From Rhizobium grahamii CCGE 502 (GTDB taxonomy: Bacteria; Pseudomonadota; Alphaproteobacteria; Rhizobiales; Rhizobiaceae), in assembly GCF_000298315.2 (NCBI RefSeq), contig NZ_AEYE02000033.1, forward strand, positions 5,001-69,000: DNA of 64,000 nt, read 5' to 3'. The notes beneath the pieces were generated by a model. That model did not search any database. It had not been told where the DNA came from and saw nothing but the letters and a program-made list of their open reading frames with translations. This document shows positions 8,753 through 17,684 of the stretch, piece by piece. Each line of letters begins with the position of its first letter. The first letter of the stretch is position 1. The translations under genes were made by a program, and so were the position numbers.

Positions 8753-10500
8753 GACGACAACTCCCCACCGGCACGCAAGAGCCGCACGAACGAGCCGGAA
8801 ACGGCCATGGACCCTGGCGCCGTGTTGACGACCGCCTGCGCCGGGCCGAAGGCCTTGGTGCGTCCACCTTCGAGAACGAGCACCTTGTCGATCCCGGCCA
8901 GTGCCGTTGCACGATGGGCAATGACCAGCACCACACCCTGGCGGGATCGCACGCTCTCGATCGCCCGGGAAAGCGCCAATTCGCCTTCCGCGTCGAGATT
9001 AGAGTTCGGTTCGTCGAGGACAACCAGAAATGGATCGGCATATAGTGCCCTTGCCAGGCCAATGCGCTGTCGCTGTCCTGCAGACAGGATCGAACCTCTT
9101 TCGCCAATCTCGGTGTCAAAACCCAGCGGCAATCCGACGATCATGTCGTAGACGCCAGCTGCTCGTGCCGCGGCAATGATCAGATCGGAGGGAGCATTCG
9201 CGTCAAATCTTGCAATGTTTTCGGCAATCGTCCCATCGAACAAGGCGACATCCTGCGGCAGATACCCGATATGTCGGCCAAGTGCTGTTCGTGACCACTG
9301 CCCAAGCGAGGCCTTGTCGAGCCTGACGTCGCCCGCAAAGGCCGGCCAGAGGCCGACGATGCCCCGTGCGAGCGATGACTTCCCCGACGCGCTTGGGCCG
9401 ACGATGCCGACCGCTTCGCCGGCATACGCATCGAATGACAGGCCGCGAATGATCGGGGTCTTCGACCCGGGCGCACCCAGATGGAGATTAGTAACGCTCA
9501 AGGAGCCTCGCGGAGCAGGAAGCTCGACGTCACGTTCGGCATCGTCGACCTCAGGTGCTTCGTGGTTCAGGCGCGCCCAGGCCTGACGCGCGGCGGCAAA
9601 TCCTCTCCAATGGGCAATGGCGAGTTCGATTGGCGCGAGTGCACGACTGACGAGTATCGAGCTCGCGATCATGATACCCCCCGTCGCTTCCTGTCGGATG
9701 ACCAGGACGGCGCCAACCGCGAGCACCGCTGACTGAAGCAACATGCGCGCCGATCTCGAAAGGGTCGAAAGCGTATTGACGAGGGTCGCACTGTGCTGGT
9801 GACTGTCGAGGTGGCGCTGGTTGAGACTTGCCCACCTGGTCGAGAGCATGGTTGCAAAGCCCATTGCGACCACCACTTCCGAATTGTGCCTCACAGCGTC
9901 GGCAAAAGCCATCCGCTCGGCGAGGAGGATTGCCGTCTTTCGGATCGGTTCCCTGGATTTGCACTCGGCCAGGCACGCCAGGCCAGTCAAGATCAGGGCT
10001 CCTGTCGCGGCGGTCACACCGATCCAGGTGTGGAAGAGGAAGCAAAAGGCAAGATAGAATGGCATCCATGGCAAATCGAACAGGGCACCTGGACCCGGAC
10101 CTGACAGAAAGCCTCGGACCGTATCAATATCGCGGATCGATTGAACCCCCGCGTCTTGCTTCGGTTTTCTGGATGCGGAAAGCGCGATCAAGGAAAAGGC
10201 ACGTCCGGCGAAGCGCTCGTCCACGGTCCGCCCGACCTGGCCGAGCAGCAGCGAACGCGTGAGGTCAAGGAGCCACTGGAAAGCAAACAGCGTGACAACA
10301 ATTCCCATCAATCCGATCAGGGTCGGCAGGCTGCGGCTGGGGATAACCCGATCGTAGACCTGCAGCATGAACAGCGAGCCCGTGAGCGCCAGGATGTTAA
10401 CGAGGCAACTGGTCACGCCAATACCAAGTGCGCCACCGCGCAGCATCGACAGGAGGCCAGGCATCGGCCGTCGCCGGATCGGGGGGTTGCTTTTGGGCAC
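8749..10500 (-). CDS. Type I secretion ABC exporter (PrtD/PrsD-like)
   Basis: Inner-membrane exporter of 583 residues with an N-terminal transmembrane region (about residues 20-310, starting LLSMLRGGALGIGVTSCLVN) and a C-terminal ATPase with Walker A GPSASGKSS, signature ILSAGQRQRIGLARAL and Walker B LVVLDEPNSNLD. This layout matches PrtD/PrsD exporters that lack an N-terminal peptidase domain. The open frame extends upstream, but the GTG at 10500 is preferred because AGGAG lies 5 bases before it. It is the first gene of a three-gene unit exporter-adaptor-substrate (RTX glycanase), so the glycanase is the obvious cargo. Confidence 0.92.
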   Translation of the reverse strand: MPKSNPPIRRRPMPGLLSMLRGGALGIGVTSCLVNILALTGSLFMLQVYDRVIPSRSLPTLIGLMGIVVTLFAFQWLLDLTRSLLLGQVGRTVDERFAGRAFSLIALSASRKPKQDAGVQSIRDIDTVRGFLSGPGPGALFDLPWMPFYLAFCFLFHTWIGVTAATGALILTGLACLAECKSREPIRKTAILLAERMAFADAVRHNSEVVVAMGFATMLSTRWASLNQRHLDSHQHSATLVNTLSTLSRSARMLLQSAVLAVGAVLVIRQEATGGIMIASSILVSRALAPIELAIAHWRGFAAARQAWARLNHEAPEVDDAERDVELPAPRGSLSVTNLHLGAPGSKTPIIRGLSFDAYAGEAVGIVGPSASGKSSLARGIVGLWPAFAGDVRLDKASLGQWSRTALGRHIGYLPQDVALFDGTIAENIARFDANAPSDLIIAAARAAGVYDMIVGLPLGFDTEIGERGSILSAGQRQRIGLARALYADPFLVVLDEPNSNLDAEGELALSRAIESVRSRQGVVLVIAHRATALAGIDKVLVLEGGRTKAFGPAQAVVNTAPGSMAVSGSFVRLLRAGGELSS

Positions 10501-11077
10501 CTGCGCTCCTTCTGGCTGGGGGACGTGTCGCACGGATGCAGCAACCGACTGCAACCCCCGTGTCGTTTTGACTCCCGTCTTGGCCAGACTGAGCCAAAAG
10601 AGGACGAATGACGACCTCAAACCACCGTTGCTGTTGGCCCAAACTTTATGTCAGGAAACGAGATGTTAAACGGGAAGCACTCAGCAAGTGACAGGCGCTG
10701 ACGACTGTTCCCTATTCGAGTGGCACAATATCATTTGTGAGTGTCCCTCAAATATCGACGTCGTCCGCCCGAGCGTGCGTTCGGGATTCGCTGCATCAAT
10801 GCCGGTTAACTACCTGATAATTCCGGGGTGCAAACACACGGCAAGATTTACCGTACGCTCGTCAAGATCAATCATCTGTACCTGCGGTCTCGGAGCAACG
10901 GCACCACTCCTCACTCGAGATCCGGGGCGAATTCGGAAGTATGTACCGAGTATTGCATCGCACTTTATGGATTTCAGCGTCCCTCATACGAATTTCCCGC
11001 AACCCCGGAGCGGCGGATGCCTCAATCCCGCCACAGAATTCCCGGTTAACTTGCAGATAAACGGGCGGATAGCGAAA
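10501..11077. other. Intergenic region between divergent export operon and transpeptidase gene
   Basis: About 580 bases that should hold both divergent promoters. Open frames here are short and look like chance. No repeat, operator-like palindrome or RNA gene recognised. Confidence 0.5.
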
Positions 11078-11662
11078 ATGAAGTTTCTGGTTCTTGTTGC
11101 AGCAGCTTTTTTGCTGTCTGTGTGCCAGTCGAACGCTCAGATCTACGGGCCGTACGACGATTATGAGGTCTATGGTGATGACGACGGTTACTACAACCCT
11201 TACCTACCTCCTCCCGAGTATAGCGAGCCATTACCCGAGCGCCGAACCCATAGGAGGAGCACAAGGGGCACCATCACGATTGCGACCCGCGAGCACACCC
11301 TTGTCTACACCACCCCGGGAGGCGAACAGCTTGCCTATCCAATTGCAGTGGGCCGTCAAGGCAAGCAATGGTACGGCACGACGCGTGTGACGTCGAAGAG
11401 CAAGCACCCCGTATGGCGACCGACGCCGGGCATGCGACGCAAGAACCCGAGACTTCCTGCGGTCGTTGAACCCGGTCCCTCCAATCCACTCGGCACGCGC
11501 GCCATCTATCTTGCCGACGGCCTGCTTCGCATTCATGGTACCAACGACCCGCGGTCCATCGGCACGAACGCGTCGAGCGGCTGCTTTCGCATGTACAGAG
11601 AAGATGTCGAGGAGCTCTACGAGCTGGTCCAGCCGGGGACGCGTGTGATTGTCCAGAGATAA
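11078..11662 (+). CDS. L,D-transpeptidase (YkuD domain)
   Basis: Exported protein of 194 residues. The signal peptide spans residues 1-20 (MKFLVLVAAAFLLSV, cleavage after NAQ). A Tyr/Pro/Asp-rich linker follows (residues about 21-65), then a YkuD catalytic domain with the motif HGTNDPRSIGTNASSGCFRM, in which His and Cys are the catalytic residues. Such enzymes form 3-3 peptidoglycan cross-links or attach proteins to peptidoglycan in the periplasm, and rhizobia have many paralogues. The upstream in-frame extension is rejected because the signal peptide starts at 11078. The ribosome binding site is weak. It appears to be transcribed alone. Confidence 0.88.
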   Translation: MKFLVLVAAAFLLSVCQSNAQIYGPYDDYEVYGDDDGYYNPYLPPPEYSEPLPERRTHRRSTRGTITIATREHTLVYTTPGGEQLAYPIAVGRQGKQWYGTTRVTSKSKHPVWRPTPGMRRKNPRLPAVVEPGPSNPLGTRAIYLADGLLRIHGTNDPRSIGTNASSGCFRMYREDVEELYELVQPGTRVIVQR

Positions 11663-11840
11663 GATGATTGTTTTCTTGGCCACGACCGGACGGCTCACAC
11701 GATGGAAAGCGGATGGATATTTGTTGTTTCGTCGTTGCCCGTCAGTGATACTGAGGCAGATGACTCTCCCTAGACTAAATCAACCCTTTCGAACCCACAT
11801 CGCGCCATGTCCGAGCCAGTAACGTCAAGCCACTCATGTC

Positions 11841-11900
11841 GAGGCCAATAGTCTTCAGGCAAATAGTCTTCAGGCCAATAGTCTCAGGCCAACAATTCTT
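11841..11900 (+). repeat. Four imperfect 15-base tandem repeats
   Basis: Four head-to-tail copies of a unit close to AGGCCAATAGTCTTC at 11841, 11856, 11871 and 11886, with the last copy most diverged. In one plus frame they read as five-residue repeats (RPIVF, RQIVF, RPIVS). They directly precede an RNase H-like remnant and may be replication-slippage debris in a decaying gene. Confidence 0.7.
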
Positions 11901-12085
11901 CAGGAAGGCCTCCATCTCTTCGGGGACGGCTGTTGCAACCCTGACACGGCGATGGGAGGCTGGGCATTCGTCGCCTATTGGCATCGAAATCGGCCACGGC
12001 CTTGGTGGCTGCAGCCAGACTGCAAATAACAGGATGGAGCTGCTTAGCCTGTTCAACGCCGCCAGCTTTCCCATTCGCAAAGGAG
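11898..12085 (+). pseudogene. RNase HI-like gene remnant (frameshifted)
   Basis: Two adjacent frames together spell the start of an RNase H fold. From 11910 one frame reads LHLFGDGCCNPDTAMGGWAF, matching the first-strand DGSCxxNPGxGGWA motif with the catalytic Asp. After about 11975 the next frame reads GHGLGGCSQTANNRMELLSL, matching the TNNRMEL motif with the catalytic Glu. A single-base shift separates them, no start codon is evident, and the later catalytic residues are not found. This is a truncated, frameshifted relic of an RNase HI-like protein, not a working gene. Confidence 0.6.
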
Positions 12086-12158
12086 GCAGGTCAGCTCGAT
12101 CTGGTCGGACTTCGTCTACGCGATGAGAGGCTGTAACGTCGACCGATCTGGAGGAACA

Positions 12159-12322
12159 ATGGCGGGAGAAACGGGCGTGCCGACCAGCGGGCGAGAAACA
12201 GGAAACTAGCCAATGCCGAGCTCTGGAAGAGCCTTGACCGGGAACTGGACAATCTGCTGATCAAGGTCGCCGGGTGCAGGGAACATGTCGGTATCACTGG
12301 AAAAGAGGGACCGATTGGCTAG
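12159..12322 (+). pseudogene. Small frameshifted gene or remnant
   Basis: The ATG at 12159 has a strong GGAGG 4-5 bases upstream but its frame stops after 16 codons. The neighbouring frame, in step from about 12170 to the TAG at 12320, reads as a charged helical peptide (RKLANAELWKSLDRELDN) of good coding character with no start of its own. One inserted base near the beginning would join them into a protein of about 53 residues. I do not recognise it. It follows the RNase H-like remnant in the same decayed stretch. Confidence 0.35.
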
Positions 12323-12390
12323 CGGGCCAAGGTCTGCGTTCCGTTAGCGGTCTTTCGGCTCCTACTGATATCGGCGTCGGATCTTCAGCC

Positions 12391-12846
12391 CTAGAGGTCG
12401 GTCCAGCTTGAAAACGCTGCTGCCTGGCCGTGCCTTTCGCCGCTCCCGTCGACGAGTTGCCAGACGACACCATGTTCCATCCAGAAGCGTTTTCCGGACT
12501 TCTTTACCCGCAGGCCCCGGTAATCGGCGATGAAGCCCTGACGCTCGACGGCCTCGAGGAGCAACTGGCGCTCCGCCCGGTCGGGCGCTTCCGCAGACAA
12601 TCGCGAGGGCATTCCAATGAATTCGTCCCACCCATATTCGAACCGCTTCTGGGCCGCGACGTTGGCGTAGATAAATCGTGGATCGGGTTCGGTATCGTGG
12701 GCAAGGATGACCGTCGACACCTCACGGTATAGCCAGTCGGGGCCTTGGCCTTGTTCTAGAAGCGGCTTTCCGACAAGCCGGAGAAAGCTTCCCGTCAACA
12801 GTTCGAAGAACTCAAGGTCCGTCGGTTCAGGAGGCTCGGTTCTCAT
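12391..12846 (-). CDS. MEKHLA domain protein
   Basis: A 151-residue soluble protein that fills the whole MEKHLA domain, a PAS-like fold also found at the C-terminus of plant HD-ZIP III factors. Visible family marks are VILAHDTEPDPRFIYANVAA, WDEFIGMPSRLSAE, QGFIADYRGLRVKKSGKRF and VVWQLVDGSGERHGQAAAF. Stand-alone MEKHLA proteins are common in Rhizobiales and other bacteria, and their function is unknown. AGGAGG lies 9 bases before the ATG, and a perfect palindrome GGGTCGACCC at 12847-12856 abuts the start. A small gene lies upstream in the same direction. Confidence 0.85.
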   Translation of the reverse strand: MRTEPPEPTDLEFFELLTGSFLRLVGKPLLEQGQGPDWLYREVSTVILAHDTEPDPRFIYANVAAQKRFEYGWDEFIGMPSRLSAEAPDRAERQLLLEAVERQGFIADYRGLRVKKSGKRFWMEHGVVWQLVDGSGERHGQAAAFSSWTDL

Positions 12847-12947
12847 GGGTCGACCCCTCCTCTTTCAGTGGTTCGATTGCGGTGATCGCAGACCCTGTCG
12901 GTGAGATCGATCACGATGATCCTTCCAAGCGCCAAGAGAAGGGCAAG

Positions 12948-13145
12948 TCAGGCATCAAAAAGCGAGGCCGGCAGGTTTAACGTGAACCGCCCAGGCTCCG
13001 CCAGCCGCACGGCGACAGCTTCTCGCAGAAGCGCAAAGCGCAATTCCAGCGCAGTGACGTCGGGTGAACTTGGCAGCAGCGCCAGTTCATTGGCGAAAGC
13101 GTCAAACTCCCGCCCCAGCGCCGTCTCCTGAAAAGGTAGGCTCAT
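12948..13145 (-). CDS. Small hypothetical protein
   Basis: A 65-residue protein beginning MSLPFQETALGREFDAF, mixed helical in character, with no signal peptide or metal motif. I do not recognise it. The minus frame is preferred over the overlapping plus frame because of GAGGG 4-5 bases before the ATG and because it reads into the MEKHLA gene 101 bases downstream on the same strand. The two may be co-transcribed. Confidence 0.5.
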   Translation of the reverse strand: MSLPFQETALGREFDAFANELALLPSSPDVTALELRFALLREAVAVRLAEPGRFTLNLPASLFDA

Positions 13146-13409
13146 GTTCCCTCGCCTTGTAGATTGCCCGAAAGACTCAACTCCGCAGATTTACATTGAG
13201 ACATGATATCCTGCTCAGCGCCTGCAGCGGTATGGTGAATATCCAATTAATCTCGAGTACGGACCTGAACAATAGCCGACCGCCGAGAGGGCGTCTCCAG
13301 CAGATCTCGGGAAGCCAACATGAACCATGCGTTCATCTCGGCTTCAGGTGGGGCTGTCTACCCTTGCCCCATCGTCACATCCGCAATGAATCGTCGGGAC
13401 AATCTAGCA

Positions 13410-14528
13410 ATGCCTCATCCTGCCCCTCAATCGGCCGGTCGTGATCCGCGTCTCGATTTCTTCCGCGGAGTTGCACTGGTCATGATCTTCATCAATCACG
13501 TGCCAGGAAACTTTCTCGAAGGCATAACGTCGAAAAACTTCGGTTTTTCCGATGCAGCAGAGGCCTTTGTATTGATGTCAGGCATGTCAGCCGGGCTTGC
13601 CTATTCGAGTGCCTATGAGCGAGACGCGATGATGGCGACCGGACGCATTCTGCGCCGTGCGCGCCATCTCTATGGCGTGCATCTCGCGACGACGGTCATT
13701 GCAGTTGCCATCCTCATGACCGGCCACCATTTCCTCGCGACCGACACGTTGTCTGACCGCGTCAACCTCGGCTCCTACCTCGATGCACCCTGGAAAACCG
13801 CAGCCGGCTTCGTCGCCATGACCCATCAGCTCGGCTATTTCAACATCCTGCCCCTTTATATCGTGCTCATTGCCGCAACGCCAATCTTTCTGGCAATCGC
13901 CTCGATCAGCCGTCCGGCATTGATCGCAGTGTCGGTCGGCATCTGGGGCATGGCAGGCTGTTTCAATATCAATCTTCCGAACTTCCCGGCGGAAGGGATG
14001 TGGTTCCTCAATCCATTCTCGTGGCAGCTCATTTTCTGCATCGGCCTATGCGCGGGCATGGCATCGAAGAAGCAGGAGAGCTTTGTCGGATACAATCCGA
14101 CACTCATGGCAGCATCGCTTGCTTACCTTGCCTTCTCGCTTTTCGTGATTGAGGGACAGCACTACGAGTTGACGAACTGGGGCGACCATCCAGCGTTCCT
14201 CGTCGGCTTCGACAAGGGCATCCTTCCGCTTCCTCGGCTGCTCCACATCCTTGCCCTGGCCTACGTCGTCTCACAGCTGCCGGCATGTGGACGGATTGCC
14301 GCCAACGCGCGCCTTGGCGCCCTAACTCTCCTCGGAAAACATGGGCTAGCAGTCTTTGCCTGGGGTTCGCTGATCTCGATTGCACTGCAGGTTCTTCGGG
14401 AAGCCTATCCGTTCCCGCTGCTTCTCGAGGCGGCAGCCATCGTGGCCGGGCTTACGGCACAGTATCTCGTTGCAGAGCGGCTGCAAAACTCCAAGCTTTC
14501 GGCTCGCCTGGCAACGCAGGCGACCTGA
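13410..14528 (+). CDS. opgC: OpgC-family membrane acyltransferase (osmoregulated periplasmic glucan modification)
   Basis: Integral membrane protein of about 372 residues with roughly ten hydrophobic segments. It begins with the OpgC signature region RDPRLDFFRGVALVMIFINH and continues with FGFSDAAEAFVLMSGMSAGL and a late LLGKHGLAVFAWGSLIS. OpgC proteins add succinyl groups to osmoregulated periplasmic glucans; in rhizobia the substrate would be cyclic beta-glucan. ATGs at 13320 and 13386 are possible alternatives. None has a strong ribosome binding site, and 13410 was chosen because it lies closest to the conserved domain. It stands alone, with no glucan synthase gene nearby. Confidence 0.8.
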   Translation: MPHPAPQSAGRDPRLDFFRGVALVMIFINHVPGNFLEGITSKNFGFSDAAEAFVLMSGMSAGLAYSSAYERDAMMATGRILRRARHLYGVHLATTVIAVAILMTGHHFLATDTLSDRVNLGSYLDAPWKTAAGFVAMTHQLGYFNILPLYIVLIAATPIFLAIASISRPALIAVSVGIWGMAGCFNINLPNFPAEGMWFLNPFSWQLIFCIGLCAGMASKKQESFVGYNPTLMAASLAYLAFSLFVIEGQHYELTNWGDHPAFLVGFDKGILPLPRLLHILALAYVVSQLPACGRIAANARLGALTLLGKHGLAVFAWGSLISIALQVLREAYPFPLLLEAAAIVAGLTAQYLVAERLQNSKLSARLATQAT

Positions 14529-14586
14529 ACAGGACGACGACTGCCGCCGCCGTTGTTTTTACTGGCCTCGGTCCGTCCGGACGGGC

Positions 14587-14682
14587 CTAAGCCGAGCCGA
14601 GCGCCAACATCGCGACGGCGATCCAGAACAAGGCACAAACCTCCGTCGCAACCAGGTAACCCATCGCTCGATCACTCATCAT
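14587..14682 (-). CDS. 31-residue membrane micropeptide
   Basis: An ATG-ATG start at 14682 preceded by a very strong GGAGGAGG about 5 bases away opens a 31-codon frame ending in TAG at 14587. It encodes MMSDRAMGYLVATE followed by one hydrophobic helix (VCALFWIAVAMLALGSA), a typical single-span small membrane protein. It follows the 14712-14924 gene by 29 bases on the same strand. A perfect palindrome CCGTCCGGACGG at 14573-14584 lies immediately after the stop and could end transcription. Function unknown. Confidence 0.55.
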   Translation of the reverse strand: MMSDRAMGYLVATEVCALFWIAVAMLALGSA

Positions 14683-14711
14683 AGTGTCCTCCTCCAGCTC
14701 CTACGAAGCCT

Positions 14712-14924
14712 CTAATCGACCGAGACGTGCCTCTCTCGCCAGGCAGCATCCCGGCTACGCAGCAATTCGACATAGCGTTGACGAAGGGTCCGGATGTCAA
14801 TATCGCCTCGGGCCCATTGCCCCAGCCAGCCCTCGAATTCCCTAGACTCCTCTACCGGGCATCCGGCCTGTCTGACGCGCGTGAAAGCCTTGGCTATCAA
14901 TGCACGTCGGGCTTCAATTGACAT
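14712..14924 (-). CDS. Small hypothetical protein
   Basis: A 70-residue basic protein (MSIEARRALIAKAFTRVRQA, then GWLGQWARGDIDIRTLRQRY) likely to form helices, with no signal peptide. I do not recognise it. The ATG at 14924 is preceded by GGGGAG with 4-5 base spacing; the longer frame from 15008 lacks such a site. It probably forms a tiny operon with the 31-residue membrane peptide gene downstream, and is divergent from the peptide-importer operon at 15135. Confidence 0.55.
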   Translation of the reverse strand: MSIEARRALIAKAFTRVRQAGCPVEESREFEGWLGQWARGDIDIRTLRQRYVELLRSRDAAWRERHVSVD

Positions 14925-15134
14925 CAAGCTCCCCTCAACGGACGTCTCGGCGGCACAGTAGGGATTAAATCCCCTTCGGCGCCAGCAACCATGAGGCGAC
15001 TCCTCCAATATTATTTCAGCCGTTGCTAAACTGCGGCAGGAGCTAGGCGATCCCGCATTGACAGGATCGCCGCGCCATGTATTCTTTTATAAAAGCGCAT
15101 ATAACATAATTGTGGAACAAACCGGGAGATAGAC

Positions 15135-16661
15135 ATGAGATTGAAGCTCGCATTCCTCGTCACAACGGCGTTGATCGCAGCGCCGTCCCTTCTGCTGGCG
15201 CAGGAAAAAGGTGGCGTGATCAACGTCGCAACGATCGGCGAACCACCAACGCTCGATCCGATGACCTCGACGGCCGACCTCGTCGGTATTGTCACACAAC
15301 ACATCTTCGAAACGCTCTACACCTTCGACAAGAAGTGGGCCGTAACGCCTCTCTTGGCCGAGACACTTCCCGAGGTCAGCCCCGACGGCAAGACCTACAC
15401 GATCAAGCTGCGCACCGGTGTCAAGTTTCACGACGGAAGCGACATGGCATCCGATGACGTCGCAGCCTCTCTCAACCGTTGGACCAAGCTTGCCTCGCGT
15501 GGCAAACAGGCTGCGGGCTTTATCGAGTCGATCACTGCGACCGACCCGTCAACCGTTACTATCAAGCTGAGGCAGCCCTACGCGCCGCTGGTCTCGCTGC
15601 TTGCCTTCAACAATTCCGCTGCGATCATCATTCCTGCGGAAAAACAGGGCGACACGATGAGCGAATTCATCGGCACCGGACCTTACATGTTGAAGGAGCG
15701 AAAGGCTGACCAGTACATTCAGCTCGTCCGCTTCAATGACTATAAACCGCGCTCCGGCGAGAGCGATGGCTACGGCGGCGCCCGCCATCAGTATCTAGAC
15801 GAAATCCGCTTCGTACCCGTGCCCGACGCAAATACCCGCGTAGAGGCTGCCGTCTCCGGTCAGTACGACTATATCGATTCACTGCCAGTCGAATCCTTTG
15901 ACAAGCTGAAGTCGTCCGCCGCAACCCAGCCTCTGCTCCTGAAACCGTTCGGCTATCCGGTCTTCGTCTTCAACACCGCTGCCGGCGTCGCGAAAAATGT
16001 GGCGATCCGCAAGGCAATCCGCCAGGCACTCAGCATGGAAGACATGATGGCGGCGGCCTTCGGCGGTACGGACTTCTACACGGTCGACGGCAACATTTAC
16101 CCAGGCAATTTCGCCTGGAGTACGGACGCCGGTGTCAAGGGCAACTACAACATTGCAGATCCCGAAGGCGCCGCAACCGCTGCCAAGGAGGCCGGCTACA
16201 ACGGCGAGCCGATCCGCATCCTCACCAGCCGCCAGTACGAGTTCCACTACAAAATGGCCCAGGTCGCGGCCGAATACCTGAAGCTCGCAGGCTTTGCGGT
16301 CGACCTGCAGGTCGTCGACTGGGCGACACTGACACAGCGCCGTACGGACAAGGGGCTGTGGGACATCTATATCAGCCATAGCCCCTTCCTTCCGGAACCA
16401 GCTCTCATCGGCTCCCTCTCCCCGAGCTCGCCAGGATGGTGGGACACCCCGGCGCGAAAGAGTGTTGTCGATGCATTCACGACAGAAGTTGACCCTCAGA
16501 AGCGCGTTGAACTCTGGGCCAGTGTCCAGAAGACAATGTACGACGAAGTGCCGTTCATGAAGATTGGCGACTTCAACGCCGTCTCGGCCATGTCGACGAA
16601 GCTTCAGGGCGTTAATCCCGCGCCTTGGCCATACTTCTGGAACGCGTCGATCAAAAAGTAG
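15135..16661 (+). CDS. Peptide-type ABC transporter substrate-binding protein (SBP family 5)
   Basis: Periplasmic binding protein of 508 residues with a clear signal peptide (MRLKLAFLVTTALIAAPSLLLAQ, cleavage after LAQ). The body matches the DppA/OppA/NikA family (IGEPPTLDPMTSTADLVG, then LAETLPEVSPDGKTYTIKLR, then GTGPYMLKE, then AIRQALSMEDM). It has GGGAGA close before the ATG. It heads an operon with two permeases, an amidohydrolase, a RidA protein and (after the IclR gene) a PLP enzyme and the ATPase. The substrate is therefore more likely an N-acylated amino acid or related amide than a plain peptide, which is an inference from context. Confidence 0.92.
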   Translation: MRLKLAFLVTTALIAAPSLLLAQEKGGVINVATIGEPPTLDPMTSTADLVGIVTQHIFETLYTFDKKWAVTPLLAETLPEVSPDGKTYTIKLRTGVKFHDGSDMASDDVAASLNRWTKLASRGKQAAGFIESITATDPSTVTIKLRQPYAPLVSLLAFNNSAAIIIPAEKQGDTMSEFIGTGPYMLKERKADQYIQLVRFNDYKPRSGESDGYGGARHQYLDEIRFVPVPDANTRVEAAVSGQYDYIDSLPVESFDKLKSSAATQPLLLKPFGYPVFVFNTAAGVAKNVAIRKAIRQALSMEDMMAAAFGGTDFYTVDGNIYPGNFAWSTDAGVKGNYNIADPEGAATAAKEAGYNGEPIRILTSRQYEFHYKMAQVAAEYLKLAGFAVDLQVVDWATLTQRRTDKGLWDIYISHSPFLPEPALIGSLSPSSPGWWDTPARKSVVDAFTTEVDPQKRVELWASVQKTMYDEVPFMKIGDFNAVSAMSTKLQGVNPAPWPYFWNASIKK

Positions 16662-16742
16662 GCCGAAAGTGCGGCAGGTGTCGGCCCTCAAGCCGGCATC
16701 CGTCCATGATCCCGCTCCCAGCGGACACAGGAGCCGCTTTCC

Positions 16743-17684
16743 ATGATACGCTACATCCTCCAGCGCCTACTCGGCATGATCGTTGTGATGTTTCTGGTCG
16801 TCACGATTGTCTTCGTGATCGTGCGCGTGACACCCGGCGATCCCGCCGCAGTCATGCTCGGTCCCGATGCAACGACCCAGGACGTTGCCGACCTGCGCGC
16901 CCGGCTGGGTCTCGACCAATCGATTCCCGTCCAATACTTCTTCTATATCGGCCAGCTTCTCAAAGGCGATCTCGGCCAGTCGATCTTCCTCAATATGCCC
17001 GTAACGTCAGCGCTTCTCGAGCGCGCCGAGCCGACCTTCTTCCTGACGATCTTCTCGCTCCTGATCGCAAGCGCGATCGCGCTGCCGATCGGCATCTACG
17101 CCGCTTACCGGCGCGGTTCCTTCGTCGACCAGTTGTCGACCACAATCGCCATGCTGGCTGCAAGCATCCCGAGCTTCTGGCTCGGTCTGATTTTCATGCA
17201 GTTCTTCGCCGTGCGCCTGAACATCTTTCCCGTCTCCGGCTATGGCGGTCCCGGTGCATCCTTTTCTGAACGCATGTATCATCTGACATTGCCGGCCTTC
17301 GCGCTCGGTCTCGTCTCCTCCGCACTGATCCTGCGCTTTACGCGTGCCTCGATGCTCGATGTGCTCGGCGATGACTATATCCGCACTGCCAGAGCCAAGG
17401 GACTGGTCGAACGCAAGGTCGTGCTCAAGCATGCGCTGAAGAATGCACTGATACCGATCATGACGATCCTCGGCCTGACCGCAGCCGTGCTGATCTCAGG
17501 CGCAGTCGTGACGGAGACCGTATTTGGCCTGCCAGGCGTTGGCAATCTTGTCGTCTCTGCCGTTCTCAGGCGCGACTATCCCGTCATCCAGGGCGCGTTG
17601 CTGGTGATTGCCGGCCTCTACGTCCTCATCAATTTCGCAATCGACATGCTCTATCTGCTGGTCGATCCAAGGGTGCGCTACTGA
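16743..17684 (+). CDS. ABC transporter permease, DppB-type
   Basis: Inner-membrane permease of 313 residues with six hydrophobic segments. It starts MIRYILQRLLGMIVVMFLV and has the family marks GLDQSIPVQYFFYIGQLLKGDLG and the inner-membrane loop DDYIRTARAKGLVERKV, which contacts the ATPase. AGGAG lies 9 bases before the ATG. It pairs with the 17684 permease, with an overlap TGATG at the junction, to form the channel of the importer whose binding protein is encoded just upstream. Confidence 0.93.
   Translation: MIRYILQRLLGMIVVMFLVVTIVFVIVRVTPGDPAAVMLGPDATTQDVADLRARLGLDQSIPVQYFFYIGQLLKGDLGQSIFLNMPVTSALLERAEPTFFLTIFSLLIASAIALPIGIYAAYRRGSFVDQLSTTIAMLAASIPSFWLGLIFMQFFAVRLNIFPVSGYGGPGASFSERMYHLTLPAFALGLVSSALILRFTRASMLDVLGDDYIRTARAKGLVERKVVLKHALKNALIPIMTILGLTAAVLISGAVVTETVFGLPGVGNLVVSAVLRRDYPVIQGALLVIAGLYVLINFAIDMLYLLVDPRVRY

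Noticed and set aside
10721-10740. TGGCAC motif resembling the first half of a sigma-54 promoter
   Set aside because: The second half (TTGCA after five bases) is not present.
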